NCBI GenBank assembly: GCA_030620095.1
Contig: JAUTXW010005222.1
Span: 1,217,579 to 1,281,578, forward strand
From: Kuschelorhynchus macadamiae
Lineage: Eukaryota; Arthropoda; Insecta; Coleoptera; Curculionidae
Direction: 5' to 3'
DNA length: 64,000 nucleotides
Below, in pieces: positions 12,613-23,964 of the stretch; positions within the stretch are counted from its first letter, which is position 1, and the number at the start of each line of letters is the position of its first letter. The notes beneath the pieces are model-generated. The model worked only from the letters and a program-made list of their open reading frames with translations, made no database searches and had not been told where the DNA came from. Both the position numbers and the translations under genes were made by a program.

Positions 12613-13737
12613 ATGACCTTCACTCCAAAGAAAAGATGTTCTTATAATTCTTCGCTATCAGTGAGTGAAAAAGTTATTATTTTAAATGTACACGATTGCA
12701 TAAAACACGATTACCCTAGTTTTACTGTGCAAGAAATTGTTGAACGAAGTTCCTCAATTGTTGGAATTGGAAAGTCCACCGTTTTTAAATTATTGCGGAA
12801 GAAAAAGATAGCAGGTCAAGTGAAACCTCCCAAGATAATTCCTAGAAGACCAGCAAAAGTCCTTGATTAAGACACCAATTGTGCAATTTGAAGAAAAGTT
12901 CACTCTTTTATTTTAAAAAAGAAATACCTACTCTAGATAAAATTTTGATGGTGCTTGGCCAAGATGACAAACAAAAACACTTTTAAAGGAAAGAGATGAA
13001 ATTGTTTGCTGGCGAAGAAAATACTTGAGAAGTATAAAGCAGTACCGCAGGGAGCAAAATAATTTTTTTATCTTGATGAGACGTTGATCAATGAAGGTTA
13101 TATAACACAAAAAATGTGGCAAGGCAACAGTGTCCGCCAAGCTTTTATCGAAGGCCTGTCAACTGGTATTAAAGTGCCTTCGGAAAGAGATTCGGTAGTG
13201 GTTATGGATAACACAAGCTATCATTCACGGCGCATAGAGATGACACCATCTTCATCTTGGAGTAAACAAGAAATTATCGACTGGCTAACTACCAAGAATA
13301 TTGAGTTTGAACCTATTTTGATAAGGAAAGAACTACTAGCTATAACAAATTTACACAAAAATGGTTTTATGAAATATGCCGTGGAAGATATATCAGAAAA
13401 ATATAATGGAACTGTTTTGCGATTACCGCCATATTATTGCGAACTAAATCCTATAGAACTATGGGCACAAGTCAAAAGAATTTGTAAGAAGACAAAACAT
13501 GACATTTAAAATGAAAGATGTAAAGCTGCTGTTTGATCAAGCCATTAAGGAAGTGGCACCAAAGAACTGACGAAAAGTAGTCCAGCATGTGATTAAACAG
13601 GAGGAGAAAATTAGGGTTCTTGACAACCTGATCGATCAGACAGTCGACTCTTTAATTATAATATCAAGAGGTGATGACAGTTCCTTAGATGACGAAGAAT
13701 ATAACCTATTAGAATTCAATTGTTGTATAATAATAAA
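12613..13737 (+). pseudogene. mariner/IS630-superfamily transposase, degenerate
   Basis: Encodes, in pieces, a DDE transposase. Residues 1-85 form a basic helix-turn-helix region. After a decayed part, RDEIVCWRRKYLR and QYRREQNNFF appear, then a one-base loss in a T-run (near 13065) shifts the frame into YLDET, the first catalytic Asp. The second Asp is in VVVMDNTSYHSRR (about 13200) and the acidic third position in ELNPIEL (about 13440). A frameshift near 13497 and a TGA at the position of an expected Trp (about 13567) interrupt the C-terminal part, which continues to EEYNLLEF. The family (LPPYYCELNPIE type) is common in beetles and aphids. Terminal inverted repeats could not be placed. It is inactive. 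Confidence 0.85.
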
Positions 13738-13739
13738 TA

Positions 13740-14680
13740 ATAATAATTATTTTATCTATATATAATGTACACATATAATGTTTATTTTGTTAAAATAAAA
13801 TTTTATTAAATTTAAGTTCTTAATAAGTAGCAAACCTCACGCCTGTGGCGTACCAGTTTCAGTGTTTATGAATGGATAATAATAGACAAAATGCATAAAT
13901 TGACACAAAACCGGGTGGTACTACCTGCACTTGATGAAAAGAAAGAATTTTGCAATGAGATCAGTGCCAAAACTATGGAAGAAGCATACATTATTGGTAG
14001 GTTACCCTGCATTACTGCACTTTCTGAAATAGGCTATAAATTAAATTTATTTTTATCGAGTCGATATAAAATACTTATAATGAAATCATGTTAGTAATGA
14101 GGTAATTAAGAACTTCAATAATATTTGAGTATTAATATGTACTAGAAATTGTAGGTTTATTACCAACAGGAGATTTAGTATAAGTTAATTAAATGTTCAT
14201 TGATATATTTAAATATCATGTGTTTTATTAAGTGTTCTAAAATGTGTTACAAGCATTATTATTAAAATTAATTGAAACACACATTTTTAGTTTAAATAAA
14301 TCTGTTAACTTCCTTAACTTGTCCAATAATATCTGCACAGGAACAATAAATGATATGCAATAATGTTTATCATGTGGGTATTTTGTCAATATGCTTTGAA
14401 AAAAATACGTAAGTAAGTACCTATTGATATACTAAATATCTTATACTTTACGTATAATATACAACATTACTTGTTTTTGTACAAACGAAAGATCTTACAA
14501 ACAATGCAAATAATAATATAGACTTCGTACATCATTAGGAATTATTTATTAATTGTTATTTAGCATTTGGCACATTATCTCGAACGTTTTTCCCTAAATT
14601 CCTTGTCGTTTTCTATTTATTCCAAACTTTATATTTGATGGTCTTCCTGACTGAATTCGTTTGGCCCCGAAGTACGGCCA
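13740..14680. other. AT-rich intron downstream of the decayed transposase
   Basis: Probably contains the remaining 3' end of the mariner-like element and unique AT-rich sequence. No inverted-repeat terminus or host gene was recognised. Confidence 0.4.
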
Positions 14681-14689
14681 ACCCGGCTT

Positions 14690-15180
14690 TACTTAAGTTA
14701 CTCAGGTTTTTACGGATCTTCACGGTTTTGAATCCCTAGATGACAAAAAGCATATTTTTCCAATTCATCATCAAACGGACTACCAGATTGACTTCAAATT
14801 TTAGTCAAAAATTAGGGGTCATATGGGATCATCTGATAACATTTTGGTAAAAATCCAATATGGCGATGCAAAATGGCGGCGTAGTAAAAATTATTATTAA
14901 AAAACTACTTACCGAATTTAGCTGAAAAGTATCAAGTATTACATAGGAATCATCTGGTAAAATTCAAGAATCCAAGATGGCGAAACAAAATGGCGGCTTA
15001 GTAAAATATTTAAAAAAATCAGCCTTTAAAAACTATTTATTAGATTGATTCACATGTATTGACGTTTTTAGTGTCGCTAGATGCTAAAAAAAACATGTTT
15101 TCTCTATTCAGCCGGTCCGTCTATCGGTCTTTCTGTCAATTCGCGGCATGGTTAAAATAATACTTGCCCTATTGTAGAAT
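14690..15180 (-). mobile_element. GCCGCCATTTTG repeat family, copy 2 (fragment, reversed)
   Basis: Reverse orientation is shown by AAAATGGCGGC cores preceded by CAAGATGGCG, the segment TGACTTCAAATTTTAGTC, GGGGTCATATGGGATCAT, and a degenerate GTCTGTC-like run at the right. The terminal hairpin is not present. Confidence 0.7.
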
Positions 15181-15189
15181 TTTGTAGAA

Positions 15190-17320
15190 AATTGAAATAT
15201 GCATTTAAAAAGATGGAACAAAATGTCGGTCTTAAAAGAATGAGTGTAAAAACTATAAATTTATATCGTTTACTGCGATTCAGAATATGGCGATTTAAGT
15301 AGTAGGCTTAGTTCTAGTAAATATTGGCAATCTAAAACGCGCGTACAAGTAAGACCATTGTTTACTGCTGTTCAGAAGACTGTTGCTGAATATAACCAGC
15401 TGATCAAATGTCGTGTGTCGAGAATTGACCTACGTGGAAATCTCTCAGTGGATCCCAACTTCATTGAATTCAATACAAATTTGTCATCCATCTTTAAGGT
15501 CTTTGATGTCATTTATATACAAACTTAATCACATAAATACGATGATCTTTTTGTTATTATAATTATTGTCATGATTATTTTACACTAAAATAAACAAAAC
15601 TCATGACAGCTTTTGACACGATGTTATTTTCTTGAATCAAGGAAGCGAATTAAAGAAATGCTAGTGTTATTATATCTGATGCTAAACATCTATACCAGCA
15701 GAATTAAAGCTGCATTTTAGAGTGGATTTTAATTAAAATCAGAGGACCAAATGTGGAGTGCCGGATTAACAACTTGGAATATATTTCGCGCGAGGTTCCC
15801 CATAATTGAAATGTACTGGTTATATAAAGTGTCTTTAATTCTTGCTTCTGTTGTCTCATCTAGCAATTAAAATGTAAACTCTCAGGTTTAATGGATAACG
15901 AAACTGTAATCGATTTTAGTTTTAATTATTTCGTCTTAATATTCCCTGGACTAAAAATTATTTTGCGCAAAAAATGGATTAATGTGATAGAAGAACGTAT
16001 TCTAATATGCTATTAATAGTAGAATAAAATTATTCTCTTTTGCTGCACATAGAAAACATGAAGGCTTTATTGTGTCAGATCTAAATTGCTTATAGGTAGT
16101 AAGAAAATTGACCTACTCAAATCCGAGGTACGACGTTTAACCCTAAACATTTTGTGTTTATTAGGTTGTTAGTAAAGAAATGCTATTATAATTGTCTAAA
16201 AAATGTTTTGACTTTTCAATAAGTGTCTTGAAAAAATCTTTAACCTTTTATATAACTAAAATAATGCATATTATAATCTTCCTCGAGGATAAATCAGCCT
16301 TAAAAACGCGTTTAGTGTTTTGCTTCATTGATCTCCTAACTGTTATGATTGGTGCTGGTTTAATTACGTTTAGAACGATTTATAAATTGTTAAATACTCA
16401 TTTAAAGTGTTATATTTCGAATCATTTAAAAATGTGTTCTCAGGAAAAAGTATTGTAGAGACAGTAAGACATAAAATTTGAAATTATTAACGTATCACGT
16501 ATTAACTTAAACATGTTGCAAAATAATGCTAATTAACATATTCTCTTTTTAAAAAGCAAAACTGTCAGGATCCCTTACGACAATGCTCAAAATGTTGTTT
16601 ACATACCTAAAGATTACCATTTCCATCCGCTCATAAAAGTACAAGATAATTTAATAATAAATAAGACCTAATGTGACCAGTGCAATTACGGCGAGCTTGA
16701 AAGGAAATGCATTTCAAGTTGTTAATCCGACTCTATATTCTTGCCTTTGTTTCTAATGAAATACTATTTTAAATATATCGCATTAGTCGTGTTGCTGTTA
16801 AAGTTTATTGTCAAGTATATTGCATTTTGCTCGCTAAACTAGGGTTTTGTGGTATAAGCTCTGTATACGAACTCGCTGCAATATAGAATTCCATATGACG
16901 AGAGGTTAAGCTGTATGCACAATCTACTCAACATTGTCTAAATTGCATATATCTCAAGTATTTCTGCAACTACATGACTCTGTTCTTGATTAAAGAAAAA
17001 TAATGTCAGACTTCAGCATATGAAAAGGAAAACATTTGCTAAACAAATGATAACAGAATAACGGTATAGGGCTTTGATTATTAAATGAATTCCTTAAGTC
17101 AGTAACAATAACTACTTAACAATTGTATAGAAAACGAACTGCAATACTTTCGCTTTTGACACAATCTATTTGTATCTTAAACATTAATTTCGTAAACAGC
17201 ATTGATGCAAGAAAATTTTTGTAGAAAATCTTCCAAAAATATTTTGTTCTGTAAATAATATTACTTATTTTAAAATATTTAGGTACCATTTGCTCTGACA
17301 CAAAATAAAAAAATCGGTAA
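15190..17320. other. AT-rich intron with moderately complex blocks
   Basis: No gene recognised. The blocks at 15700-15960 and 16660-16745 have lower AT content and homeodomain-like ATTA sites. Small frames at 16192-16458 (+) and 17116-17301 (-) look like chance. Confidence 0.4.
16660..16745. promoter_or_regulatory. candidate conserved noncoding block
   Basis: Contains GTGACCAGTGCAATTACGGC, ATGCAT and TTAATCCGAC (a Bicoid/Otx-like TAATCC site). It reads as constrained regulatory DNA rather than neutral AT-rich intron. Weak, texture-based call. Confidence 0.22.
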
Positions 17321-18430
17321 ATCTCCTTTATCCCAACTTCCCTCGTTATGATTTTTTTACATTTCTAAGGTACAGTGAAGTGTGACGTAATTTAGTTCAG
17401 TACATAGTCACAGAATATATGTGTTACATATACTGTCATTTTTAACATTTTTATTAGGCACCATTTTGTCCCATAATATTGGATTCCTACCAATATTTTA
17501 CCAGTTTCTTTTACCTAGCCTTTGCCATACTTGACTTTTGGGCATAATTTAAAATAAACTCAATAATTACATTGAAATCTACCGCTATGTTTTTACGTCA
17601 CGTTGAATTCGTACCAGTTTTTTCCCATTTTAACATTTAATTTTTTTTAATTTGATTTCTATACCATAATTAGTTACGGAACAGAATTAGAAAACTATTC
17701 ATTAAGTAGTTTTTTTCAGGCTGAATTTTTAAATATTTTATTATGCCGCCATTTTGTCCGCTAGCTTGGATTTGTACCAACATTTTACCAGTCGAATCAA
17801 ACATAATACTTAATGTTTGTGCAAAATTTTAGATAAATTGGGTAAGTAGTTTTTTAAGAATATTTTTTTTAACATTTCACTAGGCCGCCATTTTGTTTCG
17901 CCATATAGGATTTTTACCAAAATATTACCAGATCATACCATATGACCCTTAATTTTTCATCAAAATTTGAACTCAATGGAGTAAGTAGTTTTTAAGCTAG
18001 GCCGCTGACAAACAGGCGGATAAACAGACACACAAACAGACTGACAAACGGACCGATGAAATTGATAAAACATATTTTTTGGCATCTAGGGACACGTGTA
18101 GATATGTAAAACGTGATGGGGTTATTTTTTCACGATTACAAACATTCTATTTGGCCGCCATTTTGTTCGGCCATCTTGGATTCGTACCAAAATGATATCA
18201 GTTGATTCCAACATAGACTCTCATTTTGTTTCGCCATATTGGATATTTACCAAAATGTTACCAGGTTATCCCCATATGACCCTTAATTTTTGAACAAAAT
18301 TTGTCAATCGGTTAAGATTTTTTTAGCTATGCCACGAACAAACAGACAGATAGACAGGCAGACCGACAGTATTTAGGGACCCTGAATCTTAAAGATCTGA
18401 AAAAATCTCGGAGCGTGATTTTTTCACGAT
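17311..18430 (+). mobile_element. GCCGCCATTTTG repeat family, copy 3
   Basis: Begins with AAAAATCGGTAAATCTCC and a well-preserved head ACTTCCCTCGTTATGA (from 17336), followed by GCCGCCATTTTG cores near 17744, 17883 and 18153, GACAGAC-type runs and GTGATTTTTTCACGAT. It stops at that last motif, so the terminal hairpin is lost. It matches copy 1 over most of its length. Confidence 0.75.
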
Positions 18431-18569
18431 ATACTATACTAAATCGCGTGAATATCTTTTTAATTGTAATACATACTATGTACTAACTTAACTCCGATTT
18501 GTTTTAAAGTTGTTACAAGTTTATATATAAGAAATTTATTTAATGTTAATGTTAATAGTTAATTTATTG

Positions 18570-18570
<1 letters not shown>

Positions 18571-18622
<52 letters not shown>
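18571..18622. repeat. (TA)n microsatellite
   Basis: About 51 bp of uninterrupted TA, roughly 140 bp after the truncated repeat-family copy. Confidence 0.95.
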
Positions 18623-18624
<2 letters not shown>

Positions 18625-19504
18625 CTCAAATAATAACTAATTTCTTTTTGCAGTATTTTAATCAAAATTTATGTTTCAAAAAACTCCCACTTTTTAGCCT
18701 CAAAAACATTAATTTTTTTAACAGTATTTTGCTAATGAAATTGGAAATGAAGAAAGCGCCCAATCCGCCGCATCGTAACCGACGACGCACGGCGTTCGAT
18801 ATTTTAGCCTTTTCAACATATTATTCTGAACTACTAGCCTAACCTTCCTTGAAAAAAATTCAACTTCAGTAACTGTCTAAAAATATAAAAAAAATATTTG
18901 TTAAAAGGTAGGTGTTCTGTCATTTCGATATATGACTGTTACTGACACAGGTCATAATCAGGTCCAGATTAATTTCAAATTAAAAAACTACTCTTTCTTT
19001 ATCTGATTTTTTTTCTACCTCAAAAGGAAAATCGTAAAATATACTAATATTTAGTTATTTAGATTAGAATCAAAATAATTTTGTACCTTAAAAAATTAAA
19101 TCTAATGGATCCTTGAACAATAAATAGCAGCGATTATAATCAGATAGATATAAATTAGAAATACAACTGAGAAAAACCTATCTGTTTCGAGGAAAACCAT
19201 AAAACTCCCTGGATAATCTTTCGCCGGCACGTTTAATGATACACGCGTTCCCCAAAAAGATTCCCAGTAGCAAGTTTAATGGGCCTGCCGGTTGTATTCC
19301 AGCAAATCATTCGACAGCCCGGCATATCGGGTTAACGGACGTGATGTATGGGCAAAAGGACATTTTTGTCTCCTAAAAGGAATTTTTAAATTTGGAAATC
19401 GCAGGCCCATGTGATATATATTTATTTGATTATTTAATATTGGTATTATATACAAAAGTATATTTACCTACACGTGTATTTTTCTATTATAAATACTTTA
19501 AAAA
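18625..19504. other. intron, no gene seen
   Basis: AT-rich, with a small GC-richer patch at about 18745-18805 that has an Arg-rich open frame too short to interpret, and a candidate regulatory block at 19190-19350. Confidence 0.4.
19190..19350. promoter_or_regulatory. candidate conserved noncoding block
   Basis: Contains TTTCGCCGGCACGTTTAATG, GTTTAATGGGCCTGCCGG and AGCCCGGCATATCGGGTTAAC. TTTAATG(G/A) homeodomain-like sites and CCGG-rich elements stand out against the AT-rich intron. No open frame spans it. Confidence 0.3.
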
Positions 19505-19826
19505 TCGGTGTGTCCAAAAAAGTACGCAACAAAGGAAAATTCTTTTTTATTCATTTTTTAGAAAACTTTATTCTTGCTAAAAGTTGGCTTGAAGAAAAAA
19601 ATAACAAACTTTAGATCATGTATACACAAAAGTTTATTTTTTAAAATTTATTTTTTGAAACCCACGTTTTCGTATTTTTTAACACCCTGTATATCTGACC
19701 TAAAGTTTAATACTATCAAAACCCTTTTTTTCTTCAAGTTCTAAGTTTTATTAACAATAACATTTTCTGAGAAATGGATAATTAAAAAGTTTCCCGGTTG
19801 TTGTTTACTTCTTTCGACACATTGTA
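19505..19826. mobile_element. palindromic MITE (about 320 bp)
   Basis: The left arm (from GTGTGTCCAAAAAAGTACGC) pairs imperfectly with the reverse complement of the right arm (ATGTGTCGAAAGAAGTAAAC) over about 120 bp, with a short central region containing ACACCCTGTAT. There is no coding capacity. The structure is typical of a foldback MITE of Tc1/mariner type. Confidence 0.6.
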
Positions 19827-19829
19827 TAA

Positions 19830-21065
19830 AAAAGAACAGTTTATATACAAATACTCATTGAGTACACTAAAAATAAAATAAGATCCGAGGAAGCTAGCTA
19901 AATATAAATTAAATGAAGGAGTTTAAAAAATATATGCCTGTATAACAAATATTTCTAAATAACAAAATAACTGCGCCCCTCTATAAATCAGCAGAATTAA
20001 TTAATGGTGAAGTTTTGTATAGAAAACATTACGTTTCACTAGGAAATTTTCCTTAAGATAACGCGGTTCAATCTTGAGCTACCCACCCTGACGGATGAAT
20101 AGAGAAGTTGCCATGATATTATTCCAGCCCTTTAGATCCAAATTACAGAAGGCACCCTCGCGAAGTCAAGATGTCGTATAGGTACTAGAGGAAGATGCTT
20201 GGTATATAAGGAAGCACAACCTTTTCAACGCATTGCCTACCTCTGAATGATATATGCGTTTAAAAGGCTGGACAAAAAGAGTCTGTATGAATGGCTGAGT
20301 GATTTGTGTATCTATGATCATATCCTTTGAAGATGCATTAATATTAAAACGACTTTAGAAGATGGAATGCTATATTTATAAGCATTATGTATTTTCTTAT
20401 CTGTTTTAAATAACACTACTATCAGCTTAATCTATTCTCCAATAAAGAAGAATCTCAAATCTCGCCTGGTAACAAAAGATAATTATTCAACGCTTCTAAG
20501 TTCAAATCTCCAGGCAAGTTCTTCCAGGACTAAATCTTTGCGACAAATGAATTCTAGAAGACGTTTTACTGAGATTTATGAGGGGGCCATTTTGTAGTGC
20601 ATCCTACGCAATTAAACAAGTCCAATTACGGGCGACAGAATCGCCCGAAATTCTTTTCTGTCGAAAGCAATTTAGGTCAAAAAGGAAGCGCGAGGAACAA
20701 GGAACAAGTCGGCATTATGGCGCTCTTGACTTGCTCTGCTTTTAAAGACTGACAAAGTTTCTTTGAGTAGCTTCGGAAGTTTAATTGCCCATTGTAATTT
20801 TTAGATAAGATCGAATCTCATTTTTTATATTTATTACATCATATGTTTTTTATGATTGTATTGCAAAGGATTGAGAACCCGTCGAAATTCGACAGCAACT
20901 TTAGTTTTAAAATTATACCTGAGAAAATTAAAAGCAAAATGAATAAAACCGATTGAACCTAAATTTAAATGTCGAACGATACGAATTAAACTTGTCGGAT
21001 TTCGTCGAGAGTCTTTAAGCAGCAGAGCTAACAAATGCGGTACATCGCAGCGTTGCCACCTTATT
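19830..21065. other. intron, no gene seen; candidate regulatory block inside
   Basis: Unique-looking sequence. The part at 20560-20770 is less AT-rich and is listed separately. Confidence 0.4.
20560..20770. promoter_or_regulatory. candidate conserved noncoding block
   Basis: Contains GGGGGCCATTTTGTAGTGC, CAATTAAACAAGTCCAATTA, and a GGGCGACAGAATCGCCC stem-loop. ATTA cores and balanced composition suggest an enhancer-like element. It lies about 3.7 kb upstream of the Rbp6 exon. Confidence 0.3.
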
Positions 21066-21070
21066 CGTCT

Positions 21071-21112
21071 TAGTAGTAGTAGTAGTAGTAGTTAGTTAGT
21101 AGTAGTTAGTTT
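21071..21112. repeat. (TAG)n microsatellite
   Basis: Interrupted TAG/TTAG repeat immediately before the tandem duplication. Confidence 0.9.
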
Positions 21113-21113
21113 T

Positions 21114-21388
21114 GTATTTAATAAAATATCAATATAAATCTTATATTAATTTAAAAAAGTACTCTTGATGAGACTTTTTTTAAAAATATAGAAACTTCTC
21201 ACCTCACGTATGGGATAATCTTTTACGTAGGGGTAACATTGCCCTGGCTTGTATTTAATAAAATATCAATATAAATCCTATATTAATTTAAAAAAAGTAC
21301 TCTTGATGAGACTTTTTTTAAAAATATAGAAACTTCTCACCTCACGTATGGGATAATCTTTTACGTAGGGGTAACGTTGCCCTGGCTT
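21114..21388. repeat. tandem duplication, two copies of about 137 bp
   Basis: The block 21114-21250 is repeated at 21251-21388 with only about three differences (one extra A, two substitutions). Both copies start GTATTTAATAAAATATC and end GTTGCCCTGGCTT or the ATTGCCC variant. The near-identity implies a recent duplication. Confidence 0.9.
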
Positions 21389-21691
21389 CACTTTAAATTA
21401 TTAATTTAATATTTGGTTTTCATGTGAAAATTATTATAAAAATACATAGTAAGCAGTGGTATCAAGTGTGTTGGTTGAGGCCTTTAATAAAAATTGGGAA
21501 AGTGGGAGCTATTGGAGAGCAAAAATCGCATATTTGTGTTTTATAGTAAAATTATCCCAGCGAAATATTTTGTGTGTTTTTATCTTAACGAAACATAGTG
21601 AAACAAAAAATGACTACCTGTTATCACGGCTTTCGAAACTGTGGCAATCACTGTATCAGATATTAATGTCAGTTTGTAATTGTGCATAGCT

Positions 21692-22332
21692 TCAAATCAA
21701 AGTGAAACGAATTTCCGTAGAAGCTAAAAGAGGAATACAAAATTTATAGTATATTTTCCCTGATGTTTTCAGGAGTGCTATATCCAACACGGTTGGCCTC
21801 CCGTTTCCACGGGGGAGGTGTGTTGGTTGTTCTGGTCCTATTATGGCGAGACTATGGTCCTCGCATAGTCTGGATAGTTTGCGACCATTTGAGTTGGTAT
21901 GGGTGCAATGCCATTCTTCGGATTTGCAGTTGAAGTCACCAATGATAATTTTGGCTCCTCGTCCTCTGGCTAGATGCTCGATGTCCTCATCCAACAGCTC
22001 CTGTGTTGGGGCGCGATACGCAGAGGTAATTTTGATCGGTACTCTACGCGTGTAGACCTCTATGGAGATGGCGTCTAGTTCCACGTCCTCAACCCCCATC
22101 CACTAACCAGGATCGCGACTCCTCTCATGGCTCAGTGACCAGGAGGTTTGTATCTGTAGATGTGATATCCTGGGAAGGTCATTCTTATTTCAGCTGTTAG
22201 TTTACTCTCCTGTATTGCTAGAACATCGGGGCGATGTTCTTCCAGGAGTTCTAGGACGTCAGTTTTCCTGGCCCTTAGACCACAGGTGTTCCAGGAAATG
22301 AATTTTAAGGTTTCATTTTGTTGTTCTGGCAT
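21692..22332 (-). pseudogene. LINE ORF2, AP endonuclease part only, broken
   Basis: Starts MPEQQNETLKFISWNTCGLR, with the endonuclease N-terminus (SWNTCGLR, then AIQESKL carrying the catalytic Glu). A stop after YRYKPPGH (about 22132) and a frameshift near 22105 break it. The frame resumes with ITSAYRAP, then IIIGDFNCKSEEWH (GDFN motif) and GRPTVLDIALL. The remaining endonuclease (SDH motif) and the whole reverse transcriptase are missing; the last residues before the stop at 21692 are probably flanking sequence. Confidence 0.85.
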
Positions 22333-22335
22333 TGC

Positions 22336-23655
22336 TTATTTTAGTCTACGGAGCTGTTCCTCCACAGCCTTTGTTATTGTGGGAATTATGGTTTCCACAA
22401 TAGAGGGCATCATTCCGGTGACGGCTTGCAGGATTGCAGCCTGGAGGTCAAGAGGAGGGGAGCTCTCCTTCTTTTCCTTTGGGGGAGTAGTGGTAGTTTT
22501 GGCCACTTCCGTATAGGTGGCTTTAGTTGCAGGTTTAGGGCTGCAGGCTTCACTGTGTTGGTTGGCCCATGGGGCTACAGGTGCCTTTTTAGGGGCAGGA
22601 TATTTCGGGCAGCCCTTGTAACTGACCGGATGTCCTTTTTTATTGCAGTTAGCACAAACTGCATTTTTGGAGCCATCTACCTCCTTTTCCGGGAGTCGGC
22701 ATGCGTCCGATCTGTGTAGTCCTGCACAGTTAACGCACTTATCTGGGTAGGTGCATAGCGATTGTGTGTGTTCGAATCGCTGGCACTTGAAGCACTGTTT
22801 TACAGTGCCGTCCTTTTTCTTAGTTTCCACTTTGACCACCCGGTCAAAGAGGGTGCTTATTTTCATTATTTGGTTGTTCGTGGTTTTAACCAGGAATAAT
22901 GGCATGGGTTTCTTTGTAATCCTTGAAGTCATTCTGACTACGCTAGCATCAGTAACGCCGAGTTCGTGTAGTTCTTGAGCTATATCCTCTACCGGGGTGT
23001 TCATGTGTAAGCCGCGGATTACCGCGTGTGTCTTTTTTTCCTCCGGGAGTTGATAGGTGTGGTAAGGGCGATTGGCCTCTTTAAGGTGGTGGGTCAGGGC
23101 CTTATGGTAGTTGGCTGTTTTTGGAAAAATTTGGAGCCTCGAGCCGGAGGCCTTTGCTTTGTTGAATCCTATGTTTGCTCCTTTGATATTGCGACGGACT
23201 TCTGTCCAGGTCCCGTCGTCCTCAATTACTACAGGGGGAATTTTCGGGGTAGGTTCTTGGGACACTACACTTTTAGCGGCTTCAGTTGTTTCCATTGGCA
23301 CACTGTTTCCACTGTTTTTATTTGTGGGGTTTTCATTATCGGGGATTTCACTGTTTTCACTGTTTTCACTGTTCTCACCACTGGGGGGGGATTTAACCCT
23401 TTTTCTTTTGATTTTGGTTTCGGCAGATGTAGTTGGTAGTTCGCTCTGCGGGGGATGCCGAGTCGTCTTACCTTCTTGTTGTGTAATAAGAAGACTTTCT
23501 AATCTATCGGGCATGTCTGTGAGGTTTCGATTTTCTTCGCGTAGGGTCTTTAGGTTTTCGCTCAAGCGAAAGTTTTCTTCCTTCACTCTTAGGATTTTCT
23601 CGGATTTTATTTCCGAAGAAACTTTGCTAACTTTTGATGATTTACTTGGTTTCAT
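22336..23655 (-). CDS. LINE ORF1 (gag-like, zinc-knuckle RNA-binding protein), intact
   Basis: 439 codons without interruption. Residues about 20-55 are Glu/Arg/Leu-rich and probably coiled-coil. Residues 90-115 are a low-complexity Ser/Asn/Glu run. Residues about 195-270 fit the PRE_C2HC-associated domain of insect LINE gag proteins. Three zinc knuckles follow: CX2CX4HX4C starting at residue 285, CX2CX3HX4C from 304-307, and CX2CX4HX6C from 331. The C-terminus is Pro/Thr/Lys-rich, then a short hydrophobic/amphipathic end. Gag proteins of this type bind element RNA and form the ribonucleoprotein. The stop codon lies four bases from the ORF2 start, as in Jockey elements. An open frame of this length implies relatively recent activity. 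Confidence 0.9.
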   Translation of the reverse strand: MKPSKSSKVSKVSSEIKSEKILRVKEENFRLSENLKTLREENRNLTDMPDRLESLLITQQEGKTTRHPPQSELPTTSAETKIKRKRVKSPPSGENSENSENSEIPDNENPTNKNSGNSVPMETTEAAKSVVSQEPTPKIPPVVIEDDGTWTEVRRNIKGANIGFNKAKASGSRLQIFPKTANYHKALTHHLKEANRPYHTYQLPEEKKTHAVIRGLHMNTPVEDIAQELHELGVTDASVVRMTSRITKKPMPLFLVKTTNNQIMKISTLFDRVVKVETKKKDGTVKQCFKCQRFEHTQSLCTYPDKCVNCAGLHRSDACRLPEKEVDGSKNAVCANCNKKGHPVSYKGCPKYPAPKKAPVAPWANQHSEACSPKPATKATYTEVAKTTTTPPKEKKESSPPLDLQAAILQAVTGMMPSIVETIIPTITKAVEEQLRRLK

Positions 23656-23793
23656 CTTATTTTAGCACTCACTGCACTATTGACCTCACAAGATATTTCC
23701 AGTAAAGGAAAATTATCCACTTTTACACTTTCACTGTACGGAGCCGGGTGAACCGAATCGATCCGTACTGTTTCGATGCAAAAAGCGAACTGC

Positions 23794-23825
23794 GAAGTGT
23801 TGGTGACTGCGACGCTTCCTTTTAT
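23794..23825 (-). promoter_or_regulatory. promoter-like arm of inverted repeat, leading into the LINE
   Basis: On the - strand this reads ATAAAAGGAAGCG ... AACACTTC, preceded by GGT so that a TATAAAAGG box forms. Roughly 30 bases further is TCGCAGTTC, an initiator-like site. It would drive the - strand LINE. It is perfectly repeated in inverse at 23965-23996. Confidence 0.5.
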
Positions 23826-23964
23826 ACCCCCACTCGTTGCCGAAGGTTATATCTGCGCAGGCGTTGGTGGTTATTTATGTTTTCCGGATGGTGCTGTTGT
23901 TGTTGCGCTAATTGTGCTTGAGTTTTTGCGATTTTAGATTTGTCACAAATGATATAAAAATATA

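Larger units (their letters stand above)
21740..23830 (-). mobile_element. Jockey-type non-LTR retrotransposon, 3'-truncated
   Basis: Reading leftward on the - strand it has a promoter-like 5' region, an intact gag-like ORF1 and the first part of ORF2 (AP endonuclease). Homology ends near 21740 before the reverse transcriptase. Loss of the 3' part is unusual because LINEs normally lose their 5' end, so a later deletion or rearrangement is likely. It lies antisense to Rbp6 within the upstream intron. Confidence 0.85.

Noticed and set aside
22426..23665. Several + strand open frames of 75-184 codons
   Set aside because: They are shadows of the long GC-richer LINE gag ORF on the - strand.
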